DNA from: Deltaproteobacteria bacterium | GTDB lineage: Bacteria > Desulfobacterota > Syntrophobacteria > Syntrophobacterales > Syntrophobacteraceae | Reading direction: 5' to 3' | DNA length: 44,561 nt | Assembly (NCBI GenBank): GCA_012517315.1 | Contig: JAAYVE010000036.1 | Location: 1-44,561 of the forward strand | In this document: one piece after another, positions 1 through 7,561 of the stretch | How positions within the stretch are numbered: position 1 is the first letter of the stretch | Layout of the letters: the number at the start of each line of letters is the position of its first letter | Notes under the pieces: generated by a model | The model's database searches: none | Seen by the model: the letters and a program-made list of their open reading frames with translations, nothing else | Told to the model about the DNA's origin: nothing | Made by a program: the position numbers and the translations under genes

Positions 1-289
1 TGGGGGATAGCTGTTCCCGGAAATGGCCTCGGACCCTCCAAAAAAAACGCTCAAGCATCGCCCCGCATTCACTCAACCTTGCCTTCCACTCCGATGAATG
101 CCAATTTACTGCTCGATAACGGGCGCTCCGGGAATTGCTGCGCAAGAAACGAAATAGATCCAGCAAGTTCGACTTCCCCGACGCGTTCGGCCCCACGAGA
201 AACACCCGCATGGGCAATGTTGCCTGGGCACTCGTGAAGTTACGCCAGTTCTTCAGTTGGAAGTAGGTGATGTAAAAGGGTGGTATCAT
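1..289 (-). pseudogene. AAA ATPase (AAA_15/21-like), 5' fragment, probably disrupted
   Basis: The frame starts at an ATG at 289 and stays open to the window edge. Residues 1-50 look like the start of RecF/SMC-type AAA ATPases of unknown cellular role: a short 'LKNWRNF' strand, then the Walker A motif GPNASGKSN at about residues 33-41, then 'LLDLFRFLR'. Family members known to me continue with a conserved glycine-rich segment. Here the similarity stops sharply after residue 50, near position 140, and the rest is basic and Trp/Arg-rich and unlike the family. I infer truncation or an insertion at about 139/140, but the gene's far end is outside the window, so an intact divergent gene is possible. 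Confidence 0.5.
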
Positions 290-540
290 GGGAACCCTTC
301 TTTTCACGCTTGACACTCCATTTTCCAGGTCCTGTGGATGTCACGTCCTGGGGAAAAGCTGCTCTCTCGACTTCTCGAGTGCCGGTTTCCCCGAGTTGAG
401 AAGCCAAACGAATATCTCCTTCTCTCGTGTGACCCAATAAGAATCTATTCCCGTTATTTTTAAGAAGAATAAATCAATTCAAGAAAACATATAGCGGAAC
501 ATCTTCCTGAAAAAGCGTGAATTGAACGTGCAGGAGGAAC

Positions 541-615
541 ATGGATAAGGAAGACGGGATATGGGTGGATTGCGGGGACCTTTGTTCCGGACCGGACCCG
601 ATGCATAAAGACTAA
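541..615 (+). CDS. possible 24-residue peptide
   Basis: This short frame (ATG 541, TAA 613-615) is preceded by a good ribosome binding site, AGGAGG, 4 bases before the ATG. The peptide is acidic and has two cysteines. It runs 4 bases into the convergent btuD stop. I recognise no family and it may be chance. The rest of 290-611 holds nothing else I can support. Confidence 0.2.
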   Translation: MDKEDGIWVDCGDLCSGPDPMHKD

Positions 616-1412
616 AGGACTCGGGTCAGCCTCTTAGGGACAAGGGTCACGCGGGGAACGTCCTTGAGTGGGTTTCTGTCCACGAGGAGAACGCATCCGT
701 ACGTCTTTTCCAGCATATGGAATTCCACGACCTCATCGGGGGTCCCCACGCTCATGACCTGTCCGCCCTTCATGAGGAGGAGGCGGTCGGCATACAGGCA
801 CGCCAGGTTCAGGTCGTGGGAAACCATGACGACACTCACCCTCTCCCCATGTCGGAGGTCTTCCATGAGATCCATGATGAGCAGTTGATGCGCCAGATCC
901 AGGGAAGCGGTGGGTTCGTCCAGCAGAATGATCCGGGGCTGCTGGCACACGGCGCGGGCGATGAGAACCCGCTGGCGCTCCCCCTGGCTCAGTTCGTCCA
1001 ATCGTCGCCGTGCAAGGTGCTCCACTCGGGTGAACTGCATGGCTTGAAGGGCGATTTCCTGGTCGGTGCGCTTCTCCAGTTCAAGGAGTCCAAGGTGGGG
1101 GGAACGCCCCATGAGAACCACCTCCTCCACCGTGAAGGGAATGTCTGCCGGGACTGTCTGGGGCACCAGGGCCACGATCCGGGAAAGAGCCCTGTGGGAA
1201 TAATCACCGAGCGACCGCCCCAGGATTTCCACTCCGCCGCCCTTGGGCTTCAGGGCGCCCGAAACGGCCTTGACCAAGGTCGTCTTACCTGAACCGTTGG
1301 GTCCGATGACAATGAAGAACTCCCCTTCCTCCACGGAAAAAGAGACGCGATCCAGCACCGTCCGGTTTCCATAGGCATGGGTGAGTTCGCTCACCCGGAG
1401 GGATTCCCTCAT
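612..1412 (-). CDS. btuD: corrinoid/iron-chelate ABC transporter ATP-binding protein
   Basis: This is a 266-residue ATPase of the BtuD/FepC family that drives import of cobalamin or other metal chelates across the inner membrane. It shows Walker A GPNGSGKTT near residue 38, a Q-loop (VALVPQ), the signature LSQGERQR, Walker B IILLDEPTASLD and the H-loop VSHDLN. The ATG overlaps the stop of the upstream permease gene by 4 bases, so the two are translationally coupled. A siderophore role cannot be excluded from the ATPase alone. The cobalamin assignment rests on the neighbouring PduO gene and riboswitch. Confidence 0.85.
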   Translation of the reverse strand: MRESLRVSELTHAYGNRTVLDRVSFSVEEGEFFIVIGPNGSGKTTLVKAVSGALKPKGGGVEILGRSLGDYSHRALSRIVALVPQTVPADIPFTVEEVVLMGRSPHLGLLELEKRTDQEIALQAMQFTRVEHLARRRLDELSQGERQRVLIARAVCQQPRIILLDEPTASLDLAHQLLIMDLMEDLRHGERVSVVMVSHDLNLACLYADRLLLMKGGQVMSVGTPDEVVEFHMLEKTYGCVLLVDRNPLKDVPRVTLVPKRLTRVL

Positions 1413-2434
1413 CGCCTAGACCTCTGGAGTAGGAAGATGAAGAGGGGGGCGCCGATCATTGCGGTGATCACCCCCACGGGCATTTCTCCCTGTGTGGGAA
1501 GGGACCGGGCCAGGAGATCGCACAGAATGAGGTAGGCGCCACCGCCCAAAAGGCTTGCCGGCACCAGGAGGCGATGATCCGGGCCGAATCCGAGGCGCAG
1601 GAGATGGGGCATGACCAGCCCAACGAAGCCGAGCAGCCCCGAATGGCAGACGGCCGCGCTCACCATGAACGAGGTGACGACGAGAAGGGTCACGGAAACG
1701 GCCTGCACGTTCACTCCCATGTTGGCGGCCATTTCCTCCCCCATGAGAAGCAGGTTCATGGGACGGGCCAGGACCATGATGCCCGCGAAACAGGGAATCA
1801 TGGCCCATCCGAGGATGAAGGTCTGACCCGCATCGGCCATGGACAGGTCTCCCATGAGCCAGAAGAGGATGTTGTAGAGCCTGGAGTCCTGGGTGACCGA
1901 AACCAGGAACATGATGACGGACGAGCAGAAAGCGTTGACCATGACCCCGGCAAGGATCAGGCCGTCCTTGCGCATGGCCTTCCCGGTGGAGGAAATGACC
2001 AGAACGAGGAGCAGGGTGGCCATGCTCCCCGCAAAGGCGAGCAGAGAAACGCCGGGGAAGCGGGCGAAACCCAGGAGAATCCCCGCAATCGCCCCCACGG
2101 CGGCCCCCCCCGAGATGCCCAAAATGTAAGGCTCCGCGAGGGGGTTTCTCAGGAGGGCCTGGAAGACCAGACCCCCCAGGGAGAGAGCGGCTCCCACCAG
2201 GGAGGCGAGGAGAACCCTCGGCAGGCTGAGACGCCAGATGATGTCGGCCATGATGGGGTCCACGCCTCCCTGATCCCACAGGATGGCCGCCACCTGGCCG
2301 ACGGCGAAACCGGAGGACCCCGCCGCGAGCCCCAGGAAGGCGGCCACTGCGAGCAGCAGTGCCATCACAAGGGAAACCCCCATGATCCGTCTCATCAAGG
2401 GACGTGGGTGATCGGCGGTGGTCTCTGCTTCCAT
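1409..2434 (-). CDS. btuC: corrinoid ABC transporter permease, FecCD/BtuC family
   Basis: A 341-residue polytopic membrane protein of the FecCD family, forming the channel of the BtuCDF-type importer. It has the family's 'NPLAEPYILGISGGAA' segment and the cytoplasmic 'FVGLVMPHLLR' loop that contacts the ATPase. I chose the ATG at 2434 although the frame is open further upstream. It overlaps the btuF stop as TGATG, and it gives the usual family length with a first transmembrane helix soon after the start. It ends in a 4-base overlap with btuD. Confidence 0.88.
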   Translation of the reverse strand: MEAETTADHPRPLMRRIMGVSLVMALLLAVAAFLGLAAGSSGFAVGQVAAILWDQGGVDPIMADIIWRLSLPRVLLASLVGAALSLGGLVFQALLRNPLAEPYILGISGGAAVGAIAGILLGFARFPGVSLLAFAGSMATLLLVLVISSTGKAMRKDGLILAGVMVNAFCSSVIMFLVSVTQDSRLYNILFWLMGDLSMADAGQTFILGWAMIPCFAGIMVLARPMNLLLMGEEMAANMGVNVQAVSVTLLVVTSFMVSAAVCHSGLLGFVGLVMPHLLRLGFGPDHRLLVPASLLGGGAYLILCDLLARSLPTQGEMPVGVITAMIGAPLFIFLLQRSRR

Positions 2435-3336
2435 CAAAAGAGATCCGGGTGAATGATCCTTGCGAGAATCTCCAGGCCTTGCACCAGCCGTGGAGTGGGC
2501 CGGTCGAAGAGGTTCGAGTCCACCACGTGGAGACGCCCGTTGCGAACGGCGGGCACCCCATCCCAGCGTTTCCACTCCTCCTTCACCTGTTCGAAGTCCT
2601 GTCCCCGGGTCATGGAAGTGATGACGAGAATCTCCGGTCCCAGCGCCAGGACCTGCTCACGGCTGTAGCGGGGATATGCCGTGGGACCGCGGGTCAGGTT
2701 GGAACCTCCCGCCGTCTCGATGAGTTCGTGAATGAACGTGTTGGTTCCCACAGCCACGATGGGAACCACGCCGATTTGAAAGAAAACCCCCGGCCGATGC
2801 GTCGCCCGGGAAACGGTGTGTTTCACTGTATCGATGCGGTTTCGCATGTCTGCAGCCAGTTCCAGTGCCTTGCCGTCCGCCCCCAAAAGCCTTCCCATTT
2901 CCACGACGGTCTCCACGGCCGTACGGAGGTCTTTGGGGTTGACCACGTAAACGGGAATCCCCAGTCCGGTCAACCGATCCACCAGTTCTTTGGGATTGCC
3001 GTCCCGGGTCCCGATGCAAAAATCGGGTTTGAGGGCCACGATGCGTTCCAGGTCCGGATGCACATAGGAACCGATCCTGGGCAGGCCCAAAGCCTGGGGG
3101 GGAAAGTCGCAGTGATCGGTCACACCCGCAAGGCGCTTCCCTTCACCCAGGGCAAACACGATTTCCGTGATGCTGGGGGCAAGGCTCACCACGCGCACCG
3201 GGTTCTCCGGAACCGCCACCGGCCGCCCCACCTGATCATGCTGTAACCCGGCCGGGCATCCCAACGGCGGCCAAATCAAACACACGGACAAAAGCGCGGC
3301 TGCAATGAAGAACCGAAACATGTCCAACCACCCCAT
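2434..3336 (-). CDS. btuF: periplasmic corrinoid-binding protein (BtuF-like)
   Basis: A 300-residue class III substrate-binding protein. It has an N-terminal hydrophobic export signal (about residues 6-28), then the BtuF/FepB fold opening 'RVVSLAPSITEIVFALG' and the segment 'HCDFPP', typical of cobalamin-binding BtuF proteins. It should capture corrinoid in the periplasm and deliver it to BtuCD. AGGAA lies 6 bases before the ATG at 3336; an ATG at 3321 is an alternative. It leads the btuFCD operon. I see no cobalamin riboswitch on its own strand upstream, unlike the other corrinoid genes here. Confidence 0.82.
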   Translation of the reverse strand: MGWLDMFRFFIAAALLSVCLIWPPLGCPAGLQHDQVGRPVAVPENPVRVVSLAPSITEIVFALGEGKRLAGVTDHCDFPPQALGLPRIGSYVHPDLERIVALKPDFCIGTRDGNPKELVDRLTGLGIPVYVVNPKDLRTAVETVVEMGRLLGADGKALELAADMRNRIDTVKHTVSRATHRPGVFFQIGVVPIVAVGTNTFIHELIETAGGSNLTRGPTAYPRYSREQVLALGPEILVITSMTRGQDFEQVKEEWKRWDGVPAVRNGRLHVVDSNLFDRPTPRLVQGLEILARIIHPDLF

Positions 3337-3594
3337 GAAGATTCCTGGCGTCTTCCCGCCGGCAGGCCTTGTCCATCAAGCACCGGTGAGCAAGATCAAA
3401 AAAATACCGGCAGCACCTGGAGGGCACCCTTCGAATGTACCGGAGGCCCTGCCGCCCGCCAACCCCTGTCTCGGCGAGAGTCTGTTGACCGGGAACCAGC
3501 AGATCTGCAGCTTTCTTATCTCAAAGCGCTTCCACTCATCAAGCCACTTGTTGAACAACTGGCGCACTGTTGCGGTCAGCGCACGAAAAAAGTA

Positions 3595-3623
3595 TTGACA
3601 ACGCACCAGCAATTGGGTAGACG
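3595..3623 (+). promoter_or_regulatory. sigma70-type promoter candidate for riboswitch/pduO operon
   Basis: A perfect -35 hexamer TTGACA (3595-3600) is followed after 17 bases by a partial -10, TAGACG (3618-3623). Transcription from here would begin just before the riboswitch. The divergent region 3337-3594 between btuF and this site holds nothing else I recognise. Confidence 0.4.
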
Positions 3624-3641
3624 TATTTTCACATACGGAAA

Positions 3642-3808
3642 CCAAGGGGCATCAGGCACCGCGAGGTTTAAAAGGGAATCCCGTGAGAATCGGGAACGGT
3701 CCCGCCGCTGTAAACGGGGACGAAATCCGAAAAAGCCACTGAATTGCCGCAAGGCAACGGGAAGGCTCGGAGAGTAGGGTGATCCGTGAGTCAGAAGACC
3801 TGCCTGAG
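3642..3808 (+). promoter_or_regulatory. cobalamin riboswitch 1
   Basis: The conserved core of the cobalamin aptamer can be read in order: AAAAGGGAATCCCGTGAGAA, GGTCCCGCCGCTGTAAACGG, GCCACTG, CGGGAAGG, and GATCCGTGAGTCAGAAGACC ending in TGCC (the B12-box side). It precedes a terminator at 3879-3910 and then the adenosyltransferase operon, so it most likely terminates transcription when adenosylcobalamin is plentiful. Confidence 0.95.
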
Positions 3809-3878
3809 GGCCGACGGATCCATGGCACGTGGAAATGCCGGGGGATTCTTTGAAGGACCAAGCGAAACAGGGTGCAAT

Positions 3879-3910
3879 CCTCAGAGTCAAAAGCTCTGAG
3901 GTTTTTTTTT
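3879..3910 (+). terminator. rho-independent terminator of riboswitch 1
   Basis: A perfect 8-bp stem CCTCAGAG/CTCTGAGG (3879-3886 with 3894-3901) with a 7-base loop is followed by nine T. It lies about 70 bases after the aptamer and is the likely expression platform. Confidence 0.85.
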
Positions 3911-4062
3911 GGGCTGAACTCTTGGGCCCGGCACCAACTCCTCATCGCGAACCTTCAACCCCTTTCCTGCCCGGAGGCGGTCTCCGTCTCCGGGCAGCCC
4001 CAAAATGACCGTCACGGCATCCTGCCGCGGCGAAAGACCGACGGAGCATGGAGGAGGAGGCC

Positions 4063-4395
4063 ATGAGAGACGCCTCGGGGCTTCACAGCCCCTTTGTCCG
4101 CTGCACGGTGATCCTGTCCGGGGGCAGGGAGAACGTCACCCTGGGAGGAGTGGGGAACCTCGGGATCGGGTCCCTCTCGGGGTGCGATCCCCCCAACGGC
4201 CCTTCCCCTATCCTTCGATATCAAAACGGCCCGGATGAGAGGGAACCGGCGGGTAAGGTGTTCTTCAAGGAGGATGACTCGGGAGAACGAGAACACCTTG
4301 TCATTCTGGACATGGGGGATGGCCGGGTTTATCGCTTGAGGCCCGGCAAGGCCCCCCTTCGTGATCCGCTGGGCGCCCGGGACCCTTATCCATGA
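4063..4395 (+). CDS. hypothetical protein in the pduO operon
   Basis: A 110-residue frame with no family I recognise. The ATG at 4063 has a strong GGAGGAGGAGG binding site just upstream, which I prefer to the earlier in-frame ATG at 4048. The product has no signal peptide or membrane segment. Its middle is Gly/Asn/Pro-rich and its C-terminal half is charged ('HLVILDMGDGRVYRL'). It is the first frame after riboswitch 1 and its terminator, so if real it is corrinoid-controlled. The 223 bases to pduO contain no other convincing gene. Confidence 0.4.
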   Translation: MRDASGLHSPFVRCTVILSGGRENVTLGGVGNLGIGSLSGCDPPNGPSPILRYQNGPDEREPAGKVFFKEDDSGEREHLVILDMGDGRVYRLRPGKAPLRDPLGARDPYP

Positions 4396-4618
4396 ACACC
4401 ACCGGGTGGCCCGTGCTCCTTACCGGGCTCACCTCCCATCTGCGTGTCCCATGAGCGAAATCCAACCCAAACCGATGCCACATTGTCCATCGACATCCAC
4501 AAGCGGTTGCTTACTCGAGAGGATGAGACGACAGCGCACGCCCGTTTTCCATTCCCGTTGCCGACCTGCCGTCAGCGAACGTGCCACAGATCCTGCAAAA
4601 TCGGAGGAAAGCCAGGCC

Positions 4619-5278
4619 ATGCGGATTTACACAGGAACCGGAGATCAGGGGTATACTAGTCTTTTCAGCGGGGAAAGGGTCCCCAAATGCCATGAGCGTT
4701 TGCACGCATACGGAGACCTGGATGAACTCAGTTCCATCCTGGGTGTCCTCATCACCAAGCTGCCCGATTCGGAACAGGAAATCCGGAATGATCTCCTGCA
4801 GATCCAGTCCAACCTTCTGAGCATGGGCGCCTGGCTGGCCACCACTCCCGATTCCACGTCCGAATGCGTCCTGGAGGAAATCCCCGATTCCGTTCACGAA
4901 GCTCTGGAGCACTCCATTGACATTTTGCAGGAAGATCTGCCCCTTTTGACTCAGTTCATCCTGCCCGGCGGCCATGAATCGGCGGCCGTGGCACACGTGG
5001 CAAGGACCGTCTGCCGCCGGAGTGAAAGACATGTTGTGGCCATGATGGCATGTCTGCCGGAGGAAGAAAAACCTCCCCAACTGGAGAAGTTCCTGATCTA
5101 TCTCAATCGGCTGTCGGACTACCTCTTCGTCCTGGCCCGGCATTGCAACGCCGTTCATGGCTTTTCCGATGTCTTATGGCCCCACCTGCAGAATGCAGGC
5201 AAACGGTCTGTCGCCGCAGGGGACAGGCGATCCCCCTCCCTCTCCGTGGTTTCGTCCTCCTGCGGCGAAAGGGGATAG
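4619..5278 (+). CDS. pduO: cob(I)alamin adenosyltransferase, PduO type
   Basis: A 219-residue cytoplasmic enzyme that transfers the adenosyl group of ATP to cob(I)alamin, giving adenosylcobalamin. It starts with the family motif 'YTGTGDQGYTSLFSG', continues with 'AYGDLDELSS', and has the C-terminal active-site segments 'CRRSERH' and 'YLNRLSDYLFVLAR'. The frame is open further upstream, but homology begins exactly at the ATG at 4619, preceded by GGAGGAAA. The last 30 residues are a low-complexity Ser/Arg tail. Riboswitch 1 upstream fits feedback by the product. Confidence 0.92.
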   Translation: MRIYTGTGDQGYTSLFSGERVPKCHERLHAYGDLDELSSILGVLITKLPDSEQEIRNDLLQIQSNLLSMGAWLATTPDSTSECVLEEIPDSVHEALEHSIDILQEDLPLLTQFILPGGHESAAVAHVARTVCRRSERHVVAMMACLPEEEKPPQLEKFLIYLNRLSDYLFVLARHCNAVHGFSDVLWPHLQNAGKRSVAAGDRRSPSLSVVSSSCGERG

Positions 5279-5304
5279 TTTTTCCATCCCGAGGGGAATG
5301 AATC

Positions 5305-5892
5305 ATGAAAGTTGAAGCCGTGTGCAAAGAGTGCGGCAAGGTATTCGTCAAGTATTCCTACAGCAGGACGACCCGCTGCGACACATGCCTGGCGAGGAGC
5401 CGTCCGGTTGCCCGCGGACCCGTGAACGAGAGAGCCTTGCAGGTGCTGATGCTTTCCGCCAGGGGCCGGAACATCGACCGCATCCTGGGCGTGGAACTGG
5501 GGGCCGACGATTATGTGGTGAAGACCTACAGTCCCCGGGAACTGACGCGGCGTTTGATAGACGTCCTGGGGCATTCCACTTCGGAAACCTTCCTCGAATT
5601 CTCTTACTGGCAGGAAGAGGGCCTGCATGTCGATTTTGAAGCCCACCGGGTGCTTGTGGAAGGGGTGGAGGTGCAGCTCACCGCAACGGAATTCAAGCTC
5701 CTGGCGGAACTCATCCGGAGCCGGGGGGTGGTCTTGTCCCGGGAAGACCTCCTGGACAAGGTCTGGGGATATCGCTACGACGGATACAACCGGACCATCG
5801 ACACCCACGTGAGAAGACTGCGGCACAAGATATCCCCCTATTCCCAATGGGTGGAGACGGTACGGGGCGTGGGATACCGCTTCAAAACGTAG
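5305..5892 (+). CDS. zinc-ribbon / remnant receiver / OmpR-type winged-helix DNA-binding protein
   Basis: A 195-residue protein with an odd build. Residues 7-29 have two CxxC pairs (CKEC, CDTC) like a zinc ribbon. Residues about 46-88 match only the last third of a response-regulator receiver ('LMLSAR', 'LGADDYVVKTYSPREL'). Residues about 100-195 are a complete OmpR/PhoB winged helix ('LTATEFKLLAEL', 'TIDTHVRRLRHKI', 'VRGVGYRF'). The acidic pocket and phospho-acceptor Asp are missing and the usual Lys-Pro is Lys-Thr, so classical phosphorylation is unlikely. It starts 26 bases after pduO with a GAGGGGAA binding site, so it is probably in the same riboswitch-controlled transcript. Confidence 0.85.
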   Translation: MKVEAVCKECGKVFVKYSYSRTTRCDTCLARSRPVARGPVNERALQVLMLSARGRNIDRILGVELGADDYVVKTYSPRELTRRLIDVLGHSTSETFLEFSYWQEEGLHVDFEAHRVLVEGVEVQLTATEFKLLAELIRSRGVVLSREDLLDKVWGYRYDGYNRTIDTHVRRLRHKISPYSQWVETVRGVGYRFKT

Positions 5893-5981
5893 CCTTATCC
5901 AATCGCTCCGGGAGCACTCTGGTTGAAAGGCGTCCGGGCCGGGGACCCTCTCCGGCCAGGATGCCGCCCCCTGCTTTACTC

Positions 5982-6242
5982 TCACTGAGGAGTGCCACTC
6001 CGCCCCCCCTGCCGGTAGACCACGTCCGTCACGTTGCGACAGTCGTACACGGTGCAGAAGCCGCTGCGATCGGAGGCGGGGAAAACGCCAACCACCTCCC
6101 GGTACCAGTCCCCGTGATCGTCCACACGCTCCACCAGAGCTATCCCAGCAAGGGGCCGCAGCTCCCTGCTTCCGTCCTCAAAAAAAAGCTCCACTTCCCA
6201 TCCTTCGGCGGGAATGAGCTGCACAATCCGATAGGCGACCAT
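5982..6242 (-). CDS. hypothetical protein, 86 residues
   Basis: A small soluble-looking protein with alternating charged and hydrophobic strands ('WEVELFFEDGSRELRPL', 'GDWYREVVGVFPASD') and two cysteines near the C-terminus. I recognise no family. The start at 6242 has a strong purine-rich binding site (GGGGGGAAGGGA) directly ahead, which favours it over upstream ATGs in the same frame. It is convergent with the winged-helix gene and stands alone on its strand. The following 6243-6810 holds no gene I can support. Confidence 0.5.
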   Translation of the reverse strand: MVAYRIVQLIPAEGWEVELFFEDGSRELRPLAGIALVERVDDHGDWYREVVGVFPASDRSGFCTVYDCRNVTDVVYRQGGRSGTPQ

Positions 6243-6810
6243 TCCCTTCCCCCCTTGCACGTCCCAAAGGGCACCCTGCCGTTGTGACACACGGCAGCCT
6301 AGCATAACTGGGATTTCCGCGGCAATGGCCACCCCCCCGATTATTTTCATGGAGAGCAATATCCTCCCAATTTTGAGCAATATCGACCGAGCATGCCGTC
6401 CTCGATTCAGGTATCAGTCCTCTTAGATGCCATCCTCGAGGGCGGGAGCGGGTGCTGGCCGCTTCCGTTACCAGGCGCAGGGCCGGTGGATTGTCCCCGG
6501 CCCGAAGCCCTCCGGGGTTTTCCTCTGTCTGCTGAAAGGAAGGATCCCCCGGGAAACCCGTCGGCGCGACGGCCCCGCGCCACACGCAGGTTTTGAAGCA
6601 GAGGGGGAGATGGCGGGGCCTCAAACCCAAGCAGGTGTGGAAAGAGGACTGTCCGGCTTTTCCCCGTGTTAGCCCGAAACGGGGAGGATCAGGCGGGAAG
6701 CGGCCCCGGTGCTGCGGAGGGACCCCGCAGCCATGGGCCTGGTGATTCCGTCCCACACCGACGGAAAGGAGGTGAGAGGGCTTTGCGTCACCCGGGCGAC
6801 GGCCGCCTGG

Positions 6811-7061
6811 CCGGTGCCTGAGATGTAGACGAGCAGTCGATGAAAAGCCCGGAGCTGTTCAAGGGAATCGGGTGCAAATCCCGAGCGGACGCGCCGCTGT
6901 GAACGGTGACGAGGGCCGCGGAAAGCCACTGAGGGAGACTTGGTGAACAGAGGAAGGAGTGAGACCGGGAACTGAGGACATGTCGTTTTGGCCTCCTCAC
7001 ATATCAAGACTCACCGGGAAGGCGCGGCCTACAGGTTGACCCGTCAGCCAGAAAACCTTGC
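6811..7061 (+). promoter_or_regulatory. cobalamin riboswitch 2 (extended form)
   Basis: The aptamer core is readable: CCGGTGCC at the 5' side, CAAGGGAATCGGGTGCAAAT, GCGCCGCTGTGAACGG, GCCACTG (6925-6931), CCGGGAAGGCG (7014-7024), and TTGACCCGTCAGCCAGAAAA followed by CCTTGC. About 80 bases separate CCACTG from GGGAAGG, where the other copies here have only about 10-45, so a peripheral arm is enlarged. A terminator follows at 7151-7180 and the surface-protein operon after that. Confidence 0.85.
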
Positions 7062-7150
7062 AGTCTCATGGGAGCATGGTCCGAGTCAGACCTCGCGAGA
7101 CGGGTCCAATGGACTTATTGCAGAGGGTGCGAGTGCCTCTGCGGCGAGGT

Positions 7151-7180
7151 CCCGATTCCGGACGGAATCGGGTTTTTTTT
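7151..7180 (+). terminator. rho-independent terminator of riboswitch 2
   Basis: A 9-bp perfect stem CCCGATTCC/GGAATCGGG (7151-7159 with 7164-7172) with a 4-base loop is followed by eight T. No gene lies between it and riboswitch 2, so it is the likely off switch. Confidence 0.85.
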
Positions 7181-7394
7181 GGTCCTGCGAAACGGCCGGG
7201 TGAAAGGGCCTCCAAGGCCTGGTGTTCAAGGATCGAAGAAGGGGGGTACTGCCGGAGCGGCCCCACCCAGGGGCGCTCCCCGCCACGGTTCTACGTCGAA
7301 GCTCATGCGAAGGAGGGAGACGCAGATCACCATGGCGCTGAGTCAGAGAGCGGTGATTCCAATGAAATGATGCACCGGAACCTCGATCGCACTT

Positions 7395-7486
7395 TCCAGT
7401 AAAACGCCAGTTCCGTCAAAGCCACACCCCGGGCGACCGGGGGCCGGAAAGCCACGGGTCTCGCAGGAGACGGCCGGGTTGCCGAA
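7395..7486 (+). promoter_or_regulatory. GEMM-type (cyclic dinucleotide) riboswitch candidate
   Basis: The segment reads CGTCAAAGCC, a CCCCGG-GCGA-CCGGGG hairpin with a GNRA loop, GGAAAGCCACGGG, a TCTC-GCAG-GAGA hairpin, and GGCCGGGTTGCCGAA. The 3' half closely follows the GEMM-I consensus ('AAAGCCACGGG...GCCGGGTTGCCGA'). The 5' half is more divergent. GEMM-I RNAs bind c-di-GMP, and a subset binds cGAMP; which applies here cannot be told by eye. The terminator at 7473-7506 shares the aptamer's 3' strand, a direct mechanism for ligand-controlled termination. Confidence 0.7.
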
Positions 7487-7506
7487 AAGCAACCCGGCTT
7501 TTTTTT
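7473..7506 (+). terminator. rho-independent terminator overlapping the GEMM aptamer
   Basis: A perfect 10-bp stem GCCGGGTTGC/GCAACCCGGC (7473-7482 with 7489-7498), loop CGAAAA, is followed by eight T. Its 5' arm is the 3' edge of the riboswitch, so ligand-bound aptamer and terminator compete for the same bases. It ends 55 bases before the first surface-protein gene. Confidence 0.9.
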
Positions 7507-7561
7507 GGGGCGGCGGCAATGCCCGTCGAGAGCACAAACCTGCATTGAAAGGGAGGAAATG

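Noticed and set aside
240-437. 65-codon minus-strand frame overlapping the AAA-like start
   Set aside because: It overlaps the better-supported ATPase start in another frame and shows no family similarity.
1574-2452. A 292-codon plus-strand frame opposite btuC
   Set aside because: Composition is His/Asp/Glu/Gly-rich shadow of a membrane protein read in reverse; no family pattern.
6495-6521. CCCCGG/CCGGGG hairpin followed by TTTT
   Set aside because: Stem is short with a long loop and a short T run, and no gene ends before it; too weak to call a terminator.
6178-6756. 192-codon minus-strand frame near riboswitch 2
   Set aside because: Pro/Arg/Gly-rich composition, overlaps a smaller frame with a much better binding site, no domain.
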